Shown here in pieces: positions 44,879 to 52,582 of a stretch of DNA of 64,000 bases. Made by a program: the position numbers and the translations under genes. How positions within the stretch are numbered: the stretch's first letter is position 1; each line of letters starts with the position of its first letter. The DNA is from Sphingorhabdus pulchriflava (GTDB lineage Bacteria > Pseudomonadota > Alphaproteobacteria > Sphingomonadales > Sphingomonadaceae), in the NCBI RefSeq assembly GCF_003367235.1, contig NZ_QRGP01000001.1, positions 310,001 through 374,000 on the forward strand, given 5' to 3'. A model generated the notes under the pieces. That model was not told the DNA's origin and did no database searches. It saw nothing but the letters and a program-made list of their open reading frames with translations.

Positions 44879-46177
44879 TTACTTCACCACAGCCCGCCGT
44901 TCCTTCAACCAGCGCTTATGCGTGCTCTCGACTTCGCGCATTGATTGAAACACAGTCATGTCAGGTGATGGGCGTCCGGTTTTTCCCAGCGCGTACAACT
45001 GGCTGTAAAACCAATATTGGCAGGCAAAGCTGTCGATTGCCCGCATCGCCTTCCAGCGCTTGAGCCACTGCAGCGACGGCGGAAACAACGCCAGCTCATT
45101 CTCTTTGCGCGGCAGCATTTCCATCCCGCCGAGCAGCCTTTTGGCCGCTTCCGGGAAATAGCACATCGGGCGGCCAATGCCGATGACATCGGCGGCACCC
45201 TGTTTCAGCGCCTGTTCCATTGCGGAGCGGGTGCGGAAGCCACCGGTGACCATCAACGGCACCTTAACCTCGCTGCGCATTGCCTTGGCGAAATCGACGA
45301 AATAGGCCTCGCGTTGCAGGGTCGAGGCGGCAACATTCTGCTCTTCGGGTTCCTCGATGCCTTCCATGCCCAGCAGCTTGGGTTGCTCGTACGTGCCACC
45401 CGAAATTTCAATCAGGTCAACGCCCGCATCCTGCAGCCATTTGGCGACCTGCAGGCTATCTTCAAAGGCAAAACCACCCTTCTGGAAATCGGCGCTGTTG
45501 AGCTTGACCGAAATCGGGAAGCTGGGACCGACTAACGTGCGCACGGTGTTGACCGTGAATAACAGGATGCGCGCCCGGTTCTCAAGGCTTCCACCCCAGC
45601 GATCGTCGCGTAGATTGGCGCGCGGGCTCAAAAATTGCGAAATCAGATAGCCATGGGCGGCGTGGATCTGCACCCCGGTAAAGCCCGTTTCCTTGCACAC
45701 GCGCGCAGCCGTGCCGAAACGGGCGATGATGTTGAGGATCTCTTCCTCGGTCAGTGCGACCGGTTGGCCGAACTGGCCACCGGGCAGGCCGAGCTTGACA
45801 GCAGATGGCGCCTTGGGGTGCGCGTTCACTGCCTTTTGCGTCTGGCGACCGGCATGGCTGATTTGCGCCCAGAAATGGTTGCCGTTGCGGGTTGCCGCCG
45901 CCGCCCAGTGTGAAAGCGCGCGCTTGGCATCATCATCAGGCTCGCGATCGATAATGACGTTGCCTGGCCGCTCAAGATGGTCGGCATCGACATGGATGTT
46001 GCCCGACAGAAGCATCCCCGAACCACCCTCGCTCCATGCCAGATAGAGCCGGTCGAGTTCACCGGTCGCGCGGCCATAAATATCGGCGAGCCCTTCGGTC
46101 ATCGCGGCTTTGGAGATGCGGTTGGGAAGTGTCGCGCCACAGGGCAGCGTCAAGGGTTCAGCGAGTAGGGATGCCAT
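44879..46177 (-). CDS. Old Yellow Enzyme-family NADH:flavin oxidoreductase
   Basis: These FMN TIM-barrel enzymes reduce activated alkenes or act as dienoyl-CoA reductases. The 432 residues have LPCGATLPNRISKAAMTEGL, FWAQISHAGRQTQ, GVQIHAAHGYLISQFLSPRA, RDDRWGGSLENRARI and VTGGFRTRSAMEQAL, covering FMN and substrate sites. The C-terminal 60 residues (IDSFACQYWFYSQLYALGKT) are an extra helical part, not the FeS/FAD domain of FadH. The substrate is unknown. Confidence 0.9.
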   Translation of the reverse strand: MASLLAEPLTLPCGATLPNRISKAAMTEGLADIYGRATGELDRLYLAWSEGGSGMLLSGNIHVDADHLERPGNVIIDREPDDDAKRALSHWAAAATRNGNHFWAQISHAGRQTQKAVNAHPKAPSAVKLGLPGGQFGQPVALTEEEILNIIARFGTAARVCKETGFTGVQIHAAHGYLISQFLSPRANLRDDRWGGSLENRARILLFTVNTVRTLVGPSFPISVKLNSADFQKGGFAFEDSLQVAKWLQDAGVDLIEISGGTYEQPKLLGMEGIEEPEEQNVAASTLQREAYFVDFAKAMRSEVKVPLMVTGGFRTRSAMEQALKQGAADVIGIGRPMCYFPEAAKRLLGGMEMLPRKENELALFPPSLQWLKRWKAMRAIDSFACQYWFYSQLYALGKTGRPSPDMTVFQSMREVESTHKRWLKERRAVVK

Positions 46178-46185
46178 GGTTGCGG

Positions 46186-46470
46186 TTACTCGCCTGCCTT
46201 GGGTGCTGGTTCGGTCGTCGGTGGTGCAGCGGGCTTGTCTGTAGAGGCCTTTTCATCGGCCTTCGGCGTTGCTGCGGCTGGTGCAGCACTTGCTTCAACG
46301 GGCGCCATTTCGGTCACCTCGTCGGTCGGGATCATCTCGTCACTGATCGTGCCCTCTACGCTGTCGATATCGTCCATACGGGTTTCGGTAACCTTGCTGT
46401 CGGCATCATTGCCGCCACAGGCCGAAAGCGCGGGAAGGGCAATTGCCAGTAAGATCAGGACGCGACGCAT
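46186..46470 (-). CDS. small lipoprotein, Ala/Pro/Glu-rich
   Basis: The 94 residues have a lipoprotein signal with lipobox LSAC (Cys18), followed by an acidic stretch and an Ala/Pro/Lys low-complexity tail (AAPAAATPKADEKASTDK). No folded domain is evident. It is encoded nine bases after lipB in the same direction. Function unknown. Confidence 0.7.
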   Translation of the reverse strand: MRRVLILLAIALPALSACGGNDADSKVTETRMDDIDSVEGTISDEMIPTDEVTEMAPVEASAAPAAATPKADEKASTDKPAAPPTTEPAPKAGE

Positions 46471-46479
46471 GTTATCCTC

Positions 46480-47169
46480 TCAATTTGTTTCAGCTTTGAC
46501 CGCTAGGTTGCAAGAGCCACCCGCTTTTGCAAGCGCGTTCAGGAATTCGGGCAAAGTCGCCTCCAGTGCGGCATCGAAATCGGCAAGGCTGGCGGTGATA
46601 CCCAGGTCGGCCAGGCTGGTGACCGGATATTCGGCGATACCGCACGGTACGATGCCGCCGAAATGGGAAAGGTCGGGCGCGACGTTGACGGCAAAGCCAT
46701 GCGCGGTCACCCAGCGGCGCACACGCACGCCGATAGCCCCTATTTTCGCTTCCTGCCCTGATCTGGTATCGCACCAGATGCCGATACGCCCTTCGGCACG
46801 CCGCGCGTCTACGCCAAAACGGGCGAGCGCATTTATCACCCAGCCTTCGATGGCATGGACATAGCAGCGCACATCCTTGCAGCGCTTGGCAAGGTCGAGC
46901 ATCACATAGCCAACGCGTTGGCCCGGCCCATGATAGGTATAGCGCCCGCCACGCCCGGTATCGTAAACCGGGAATTGTTGGCTCAACAGCTCGGCGGGGT
47001 CGGCACTGGTGCCTCCGGTGTAGAGCGGAGGATGTTCAAGCAGCCATATCAACTCGCGCTCGCTGCCTTCATGGATGGCCGCCTGCCGCGCCTCCATCCG
47101 GGCGAGCGCTTCCGGATAGGGCACATGCCCTTCGGAAACGTCCCAATCTATGTCGCCAATGGCTTTCAT
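46480..47169 (-). CDS. lipB: octanoyltransferase LipB
   Basis: LipB moves octanoate from ACP to lipoyl-domain lysines, the first step of lipoate synthesis. The 229 residues have [34 protein letters not shown], the catalytic Lys in AKIGAIGVR and the catalytic Cys in IVPCGI. Length is normal. It is divergent from the membrane protein gene at 47250. Confidence 0.96.
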   Translation of the reverse strand: MKAIGDIDWDVSEGHVPYPEALARMEARQAAIHEGSERELIWLLEHPPLYTGGTSADPAELLSQQFPVYDTGRGGRYTYHGPGQRVGYVMLDLAKRCKDVRCYVHAIEGWVINALARFGVDARRAEGRIGIWCDTRSGQEAKIGAIGVRVRRWVTAHGFAVNVAPDLSHFGGIVPCGIAEYPVTSLADLGITASLADFDAALEATLPEFLNALAKAGGSCNLAVKAETN

Positions 47170-47249
47170 TGCGCGGCCTTAGCGCCTCACAGCGGCGCTT
47201 GCCAGCCCTGTGGCTTGCCTCTAACTCTCGAATACAAACCGGAGGCAGC

Positions 47250-47981
47250 ATGAACCGCAAACTCGATTATTCCAGCGTCTGGAAAGACACACAGGCGCAA
47301 CTCAACGCCCATCGCGAAGGCGTAGGGGCGATTTCGGGGCTGTTCCTGTTTGTGCCGGATTGGGTGTCGCGCCTGTTTGCAGGTCAACCCGATCTTGTCG
47401 ATGCCTCGACACCCGCAGAAATACTCGCAGCATTTCAGGTCTATTATGCAGGCAACTGGTTCACCTTGCTGCCGACTGGACTGCTCAGCTTTTTTGGTGC
47501 GGTGGCGATTTATGTGCTGCTGACACGGAAAGATCTGGCGACCATCGGTTCAGCGCTGGGTAAGGCTTTGGCGCTGTTGCCCTTTTACTTCATTGTCCAG
47601 CTTGCGGGTGGCTTGATCACGCTTGCCGGGTTTCTGGCGCTCATCCTGCCGGGCATGTATCTCGCTGGTCGTCTGACACCCCTGGGTGCGGTAGCCGTCG
47701 CCGAAACCGAACGCGGCTTTTCCGGCACCATTGCCCGCGTTTGGGATTTGACCCGCGGCAATGGATGGTCGATCTTTTTCCTGACGCTGGTGGTTGCGTT
47801 GGTTGCGAGCCTGACCGCGATGATCATCGGACTATTTGTGGGGCTTGCCTGTCGGCTGCTCGCCGGTGCAGAGGGTGTTCCGTTCATTGAAACCGGCGTC
47901 GATGCTGCATTGGGTGCGGTGATCGCGACCTTGATGGTTTCCCTCTCGGTCGCGATCTACCGGAATTTGACGGCGGATTAA
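47250..47981 (+). CDS. multi-pass membrane protein of unknown function
   Basis: The 243 residues begin MNRKLDYSSVWKDTQAQLNA from ATG 47250, preceded by SD GGAGG. Hydrophobic segments lie around residues 70-92, 105-140, 170-195 and 212-238, giving four to six membrane passes. The look is that of the YciC/GDPD-membrane-domain-like group, but I cannot name it securely. It ends four bases inside the convergent outer-membrane protein gene. Confidence 0.7.
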   Translation: MNRKLDYSSVWKDTQAQLNAHREGVGAISGLFLFVPDWVSRLFAGQPDLVDASTPAEILAAFQVYYAGNWFTLLPTGLLSFFGAVAIYVLLTRKDLATIGSALGKALALLPFYFIVQLAGGLITLAGFLALILPGMYLAGRLTPLGAVAVAETERGFSGTIARVWDLTRGNGWSIFFLTLVVALVASLTAMIIGLFVGLACRLLAGAEGVPFIETGVDAALGAVIATLMVSLSVAIYRNLTAD

Positions 47982-49273
47982 AGCCCCAGCGACAGCCTGG
48001 CGAACAGCGTATAGCCCATCGGGTTCTTGCCATAGGCCGCGTCGAGCGCATCAGGCTTGGCAAAGGCTGAAACCGTACCGCCCAGCGCCAGATTGAACTG
48101 CTCGCCCAGCGGCAAGCGATAGGCATAGCCAGCCTGAAACTTGCTCACGCGAAATGGCATGTCGTGCAGCGGATCGTCATGATCCGGGAACAGCTCGTCA
48201 TTTTTCACATTTTCGAAGCGGCCGAAAATCGTGTGATGATCGTCAATGTCCCAATTCGCTTCTGCAATCCAAGCAGTCAGCGTTTCGCCTGGCTTGCGGT
48301 CTTTCGCACTGAACGCGAGCATCGCGGAGAGACCTTTGCCATTTGCGTAATGGACCGAAGCGGTGGTGCGCTGCTCATCTTCGCCGGGGTGGAGCGATTC
48401 CGGTTCCTTCAACCGTCCGGTTGACGCTTGCACCGCCCAATAGGGCGTCGGGTTCCATGTCGCACGCACCGACCAGCTGTCAAAGCGGGGCTTTTCGATA
48501 TCCCAGCGATCTTCGTCCGGCTCTTGACCGGTAAAGATTGACCCCTCGATCTGGAACTGGCGCGAAGCAAAGCCTGCGGTTGCAACGCCATAGGTGATAT
48601 GGCCGCTATCAAACCAATGGTGCGTGATCGGCGCTTCCGGATTATAGCGGGCCGAACCACGGTGCATGAAGGCACTCGGGCCAAGTGCTGGCTCACCTAC
48701 CGGGCCGCCATAGAGGAAAACGCTGCCATCCGCTCCAACATTGATGTCGACGCGGGCGGCCAGTTCCATGAACAGGTCATGCGGATGCTGCCGGTCCACC
48801 AGCGCTTCGCCACCAGCAGTCTCGCCCGATGCAAACAGGTTGGGATAGCCGCGATTTTTCATCAGCGGTTCGAGGCTGAACATCGATTTCAGCTGCACCT
48901 TGCCCCAGCCGGTTGCCTTCTCGGCATTGAGCATCGCCATCGACTGGACATAGGCCTTGTCATCGCCGCGTGGGCCAGATTGGTCGGTATAGACACCCCA
49001 GGCATAGCCATGCGCCATCACCATCCAGTCGTCACCGGCGTCGATGTGGAGGCCGGAGTGGCCGCCGCCTTCTGCAGCAGGAAGGCGTGATGTGCCAGAG
49101 CCTTCGGCCGGGGCGTCTGAAGCCATTTCATGGCCTTCATGGTTTTGCGCTTCAGTTGGTGCGGTCTGGTGTTGCGAATGATCCATTTGCGAATGATCAT
49201 GTTCTTGCGCCTGTGCCGATTGCGCAGACATAATGAGCGCCAGCGCACTCGCGCCGGAAAAATACATCTTCAT
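47978..49273 (-). CDS. outer-membrane-like protein with His/Met-rich N-terminus
   Basis: The 431 residues start with a signal peptide (cleavage after AQA, residue 22). A metal-binding-like stretch follows (QEHDHSQMDHSQHQ, later QNHEGHEMAS), reminiscent of the PcoB/CopB N-terminus. The remainder, from about residue 80, has alternating strands with aromatic ends and finishes FARLSLGL, as in an outer-membrane barrel. I start at ATG 49273; longer in-frame sequence upstream lacks a signal peptide. It is the third gene of the mer-operator operon and likely binds or exports a soft metal. Confidence 0.75.
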   Translation of the reverse strand: MKMYFSGASALALIMSAQSAQAQEHDHSQMDHSQHQTAPTEAQNHEGHEMASDAPAEGSGTSRLPAAEGGGHSGLHIDAGDDWMVMAHGYAWGVYTDQSGPRGDDKAYVQSMAMLNAEKATGWGKVQLKSMFSLEPLMKNRGYPNLFASGETAGGEALVDRQHPHDLFMELAARVDINVGADGSVFLYGGPVGEPALGPSAFMHRGSARYNPEAPITHHWFDSGHITYGVATAGFASRQFQIEGSIFTGQEPDEDRWDIEKPRFDSWSVRATWNPTPYWAVQASTGRLKEPESLHPGEDEQRTTASVHYANGKGLSAMLAFSAKDRKPGETLTAWIAEANWDIDDHHTIFGRFENVKNDELFPDHDDPLHDMPFRVSKFQAGYAYRLPLGEQFNLALGGTVSAFAKPDALDAAYGKNPMGYTLFARLSLGL

Positions 49274-49311
49274 TTTAAGTGTCCCGTGAAAATTGGTTGA
49301 AATGTGAAAGG

Positions 49312-49629
49312 TCACATTTCGCTTCGCGGAGGTGGGTCGTGCGGTTTCGGGGCAAAGCCGGACAATGTGGCCGTCAGCCCGGGCAGCGGCGGCGCTACCA
49401 GAACCGCTGCGCGCACTTCCGCTATCGCAGGCGCATAGGGTGCGACGCATCCAATACAGCCATGATGCATCACTTGCTCGCCTGTCGGTGATTTGTCGCC
49501 ATGTTCCATTGGCATGCCGTGACAGTCTTCGGCCATCGCCACTGCGTTTTCGTCTGCAGGCGCAGGCATCGCCACGGCGGGCAATGCGAGCGCAATCAGG
49601 AAAAGCAAGGCAAGCAAGTTGCGGAACAT
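49312..49629 (-). CDS. small exported Cys/His/Met-rich protein (DUF2946-like)
   Basis: The 105 residues have a signal peptide (MFRNLLALLFLIALALPAVA) and then two clusters of soft-metal ligands: Cys36-His37-Met39-Met41-His43 and Met54-His55-His56-Cys58-Cys61 (VMHHGCIGC). The rest is Pro/Ala-rich. This is the pattern of DUF2946-type proteins in copper loci. ATG 49629 lies five bases after the Grx-MauE stop, so both are one transcription unit. Confidence 0.7.
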   Translation of the reverse strand: MFRNLLALLFLIALALPAVAMPAPADENAVAMAEDCHGMPMEHGDKSPTGEQVMHHGCIGCVAPYAPAIAEVRAAVLVAPPLPGLTATLSGFAPKPHDPPPRSEM

Positions 49630-49634
49630 GGGCG

Positions 49635-50414
49635 TCAGATAGTCCCAAAGAGCGCCGCGGTCCAGAGCGGCGCTTCGCGCATGCCCATCCATAATGCCAT
49701 CGCCACCATCATCACATTCTCGGTGAGCGAGACAAAGCCGAGCGGTACATTGCTGTTGCCGCCGACACAGGCGCATTTCAGTTCGCGCTGGTCGATATAG
49801 ACTGCCTTGAACACCGATATTGTCCCGATAGTGCCAATGAACAAAGCGATAGGTATCGACAGCCATGGCAGCAGATGCCCGGCCATCAATACGCCCGCCA
49901 GCCCTTCTGCGAAGGGATAGATGCGGCCATAGGGCACCCATTTGCGCGCCAGCAGGTCGTAATTGAGGAACATCGTCGCAAAGCGTTCGACATCCTGCAG
50001 CTTCAGCAGGGCAAGGATCGCCATGCTGATGGCAATGAAGCGCTCCATCATCGGGATAAGAAGCAGCCCGTGGCCGCTGCCAATCCCGATCGAAATCGCC
50101 AGCGCCGCTGCAATTACGAAAACGGCAAGGACGGGCCGATAGGTCAGCTTGTTGGGATCAGCTACTGACAGGCCGAGATGGCGGCGTAGATCGTCATGGC
50201 CGCCAATGCGCTCGTTATCGATGAAGATTTGCGGCGTGGTTGCGACGCTATGTTGTTCCTTGAAGGCATCGACCTCGGCGCGGGTGGTCAACAAGCGATC
50301 GTCGACCTTATAGCCCCTGCTGCGCAGCAGATGCCGCGCTTTCAGCCCATAAGGGCAGATATGGTCGGGCAAGACCATGCGGTAAAGCACCGCTGTTTTC
50401 TCTGGAGAGGGCAT
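49635..50414 (-). CDS. glutaredoxin-MauE/DoxX membrane fusion protein
   Basis: Residues 7-82 are a glutaredoxin fold with active site Cys20-Pro-Tyr-Gly (monothiol, second Cys replaced by Gly), the cis-Pro motif TTPQIFID and GGHDDL for glutathione. Residues 93-250 hold about four membrane helices of the MauE/DoxX type, including YDLLARKWVPYGRIYPFAEG and the Cys214-x-Cys216 pair in ELKCACVGG. MauE-like proteins are implicated in periplasmic disulfide chemistry. ATG 50414 with SD AAAGGA is preferred to an upstream GTG that would sit at the promoter's start point. First gene after the mer-type promoter. Confidence 0.85.
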   Translation of the reverse strand: MPSPEKTAVLYRMVLPDHICPYGLKARHLLRSRGYKVDDRLLTTRAEVDAFKEQHSVATTPQIFIDNERIGGHDDLRRHLGLSVADPNKLTYRPVLAVFVIAAALAISIGIGSGHGLLLIPMMERFIAISMAILALLKLQDVERFATMFLNYDLLARKWVPYGRIYPFAEGLAGVLMAGHLLPWLSIPIALFIGTIGTISVFKAVYIDQRELKCACVGGNSNVPLGFVSLTENVMMVAMALWMGMREAPLWTAALFGTI

Positions 50415-50449
50415 GACATTGTTCCTTTCATTATTGTCGTGCCACACCT

Positions 50450-50480
50450 ATCTAGCATCCGTACCATAGTACGGAGTCAA
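50450..50480 (-). promoter_or_regulatory. mer-type promoter and operator
   Basis: Read on the - strand: -35 TTGACT (50480-50475), a 19-base spacer, -10-like CTAGAT (50455-50450). The spacer is filled by the dyad TCCGTAC-N4-GTACGGA (50458-50475), identical in both half-sites to the Tn501/Tn21 mer operator. The over-long 19-bp spacer is the hallmark of MerR-activated promoters. It drives the Grx-MauE operon and lies seven bases before the divergent regulator gene. Confidence 0.85.
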
Positions 50481-50486
50481 GCTTCA

Positions 50487-50876
50487 ATGTTGACGATTTC
50501 GCAATTGGCCAAAGCGGGCGGTGTAGGTGTTGAAACCATTCGCTTTTATCAACGCAAAAAACTGCTCGAAGTTCCCGGCGACTTAGGCCGGGGTAATGGT
50601 ATCCGGCATTATGACGACTCGGACGTGAGGCAGCTGCGCTTCATTCGTACCGCGCAACAGGCAGGTTTCACCCTTTCCGAAATCGCCGAACTGCTGGCGC
50701 TCGATAAAGGAAGAGATCGCCGACGGGTGCGTGAAATGGCACGGGCGCGCATAGCTGCGCTGTACGACGAAATTGCCCGGTTGAAGAGGGCGCAGAAGTC
50801 TTTGTCCGGCCTTGCACAGATCTGTGCGCATGGCGATGACGGGCCATGCCCGATCATCGAGGCTTTTTCGTCCTAG
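50487..50876 (+). CDS. MerR-family metal-responsive regulator
   Basis: The 129 residues have the MerR winged helix (ISQLAKAGGVGVETIRFYQR), almost identical to Tn501 MerR in the recognition region, a dimerisation helix, and a C-terminal metal loop Cys113-x7-Cys121-Pro-Ile-Ile (CAHGDDGPCPII). That spacing is the CueR one, whereas MerR has x8 and a third Cys (Cys82); the equivalent residue here is Asp or Arg. So the DNA-binding part is MerR-like and the sensor CueR-like. SD GGAG (50473-50476) lies inside the operator, allowing autorepression. Confidence 0.92.
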   Translation: MLTISQLAKAGGVGVETIRFYQRKKLLEVPGDLGRGNGIRHYDDSDVRQLRFIRTAQQAGFTLSEIAELLALDKGRDRRRVREMARARIAALYDEIARLKRAQKSLSGLAQICAHGDDGPCPIIEAFSS

Positions 50877-51301
50877 TGGGTATCACTCTTCCCGGCGTTG
50901 GCGGCCATGCCTTTGGACATACTGGCAAAGGCCGAAACCATTGAGTCGACAAAATCCGGATCGCCGGGAATAGTTTCTTTCGCCGCTTGCTGCATCGCCA
51001 GCACCCATTGGGTGGCGACCGCGAAATTCATGCCGTCGAGCGCGCGGTGGGCCGACATGATGCAGGCACCAGGGCGTTTTTCGAACCAGTCGCGCGGCCC
51101 ACCCATCCAGGCCATCAGGAAATCAGTCAGCGACTCCCGCATTGGCGTAAGGTCTCGGGCGTGCATGGCCCGAAGCTCGGCAAAATCGGGCTCGCTTTCC
51201 ATCAGGTCGTAAAAGCGGTTGACCATGCGCGCGATCGGTTCGCGCCCGCCAATGCGGTCAAACGGCAATTGCGGTTTGGATTGGGGATCGGCTTCGCTCA
51301 T
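50873..51301 (-). CDS. group II truncated haemoglobin
   Basis: The 142 residues are a 2-on-2 globin: GGREPIARMVNRFYDLMES (Tyr at B10), LTDFLMAWMGGPRDWFEKRP, the proximal His in MSAHRALDG and Trp at G8 in ATQWVLAM, the group II mark. Such globins bind O2 and NO and are tied to nitrosative or low-oxygen stress. It converges on the MerR gene with a four-base overlap. An FNR-like box lies 36-49 bases upstream of its ATG. Confidence 0.9.
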   Translation of the reverse strand: MSEADPQSKPQLPFDRIGGREPIARMVNRFYDLMESEPDFAELRAMHARDLTPMRESLTDFLMAWMGGPRDWFEKRPGACIMSAHRALDGMNFAVATQWVLAMQQAAKETIPGDPDFVDSMVSAFASMSKGMAANAGKSDTH

Positions 51302-51336
51302 AATCGTGCTTCTGAAACTATCGCGCTAGACAGTCT

Positions 51337-51350
51337 TTGAGCGAAATCAA
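51337..51350 (-). promoter_or_regulatory. FNR/FixK-like box upstream of the truncated haemoglobin gene
   Basis: TTGAGCGAAATCAA matches TTGAT-N4-ATCAA with one mismatch. It overlaps the last codons of ychF. Its centre is 42 bases before the globin ATG, so a -41.5 activator position would give an almost leaderless mRNA. Confidence 0.45.
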
Positions 51351-52447
51351 ACGTTGAAACGGAACAGCATGATGTCGCCGTCTTTGACGTCATATTCCTT
51401 GCCTTCGGAACGCCACTTGCCCGCTTCCTTGGCTCCGGCTTCGCCGTTGAACTGGACATAATCGTCATAGGCCATGGTTTCGGCACGGATGAAACCTTTC
51501 TCGAAATCGCTGTGGATCACGCCTGCCGCTTGCGGGGCCTTTGCGCCTTTGAATACCGTCCAGGCGCGGGCTTCCTTGGGGCCGACAGTGAAGAAGGTGA
51601 TGAGGTGGAGCAGTTCGTAACCGGCACGGATGACTCGCGCCAACCCGGTTTCGTGCAGCCCGAGGTCGGACAGGAACACTTCGCGGTCCTCGGCAGGCAT
51701 GGTGGAGATTTCGGCCTCGATTGCGGCGGAGACAACTACCGCCTCGGCACCTTCGGCCTTGGCCTTTTCGAACACCTTGGCGGACAGTGCGTTGCCCTCT
51801 GCCGCCGAGGCTTCCTCGACATTGCAGACGTACAGCACGGGCTTGGAGGTCAGCAATTGTGCTTGCTGAAAAATCCGCGCTTCTTCCGGATCGTTGGGCG
51901 TTAACAGTCGAGCAGGCTTGCCATCGCGCAGCAGATCAAGCGCACGACCAAGCACAGCCGCCGCAATTTTCGCTTCCTTGTCACCACCGGTCGCCTTTTT
52001 CTGGAAGGCCGGAACGCGCTTTTCGAGGCTTTCAAGGTCGGAAAGCATCAATTCGGTCTCGACCGTTTCGGCGTCCGAAATGGGGTCGATCTTGTTGTCG
52101 ACATGCTGGATATCGTCATTTTCAAAACAGCGCAGCACATGGACGATGGCGTCAACCTCGCGGATATTGGCGAGGAACTGGTTGCCCAGGCCTTCGCCCT
52201 TGGAAGCGCCGCGCACAAGGCCTGCGATGTCAACAAAGCTCAACTGTGTCTCGATAATTTTCTGGCTGCCACCAATCTTCGCGATCACGTGCAGCCGCGG
52301 ATCGGGCACCGCGACCGCGCCGACATTGGGCTCAATCGTGCAAAAGGGATAGTTCGCCGCCTGCGCCGCCTGCGTCTCGGTCAGCGCGTTGAACAGGGTG
52401 GACTTGCCCACATTGGGCAGCCCGACAATACCGCATTTGAAACCCAT
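51347..52447 (-). CDS. ychF: ribosome-associated ATPase/GTPase YchF
   Basis: YchF/OLA1 proteins bind ribosomes and hydrolyse ATP in preference to GTP. The 366 residues are full length: P-loop GIVGLPNVGKSTLFNALTET near residue 6, FVDIAGLVRGASKGEGLGNQ, NVEE in place of the usual NKxD specificity motif, and a C-terminal TGS domain (ARAWTVFKGAKAPQAAGVIH). It lies upstream of the globin gene. Confidence 0.97.
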   Translation of the reverse strand: MGFKCGIVGLPNVGKSTLFNALTETQAAQAANYPFCTIEPNVGAVAVPDPRLHVIAKIGGSQKIIETQLSFVDIAGLVRGASKGEGLGNQFLANIREVDAIVHVLRCFENDDIQHVDNKIDPISDAETVETELMLSDLESLEKRVPAFQKKATGGDKEAKIAAAVLGRALDLLRDGKPARLLTPNDPEEARIFQQAQLLTSKPVLYVCNVEEASAAEGNALSAKVFEKAKAEGAEAVVVSAAIEAEISTMPAEDREVFLSDLGLHETGLARVIRAGYELLHLITFFTVGPKEARAWTVFKGAKAPQAAGVIHSDFEKGFIRAETMAYDDYVQFNGEAGAKEAGKWRSEGKEYDVKDGDIMLFRFNV

Positions 52448-52582
52448 AATATCCTCGTTGGGAATGAATTGCGCGCGCCTTAGCGGGAGTGGGTACGAAA
52501 GGCCAGCCTTGCCAAAACATATCTGCCGTAGCCTGCGGTTAAGGTAGCCATTGATATTGCCTTGGCTGGACGGATCATTCGG

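Noticed and set aside
49274-49648. N-terminal extension of the outer-membrane-like protein
   Set aside because: The added 125 residues overlap the small Cys/His/Met protein gene, are Arg-rich and would remove the signal peptide from the N-terminus.
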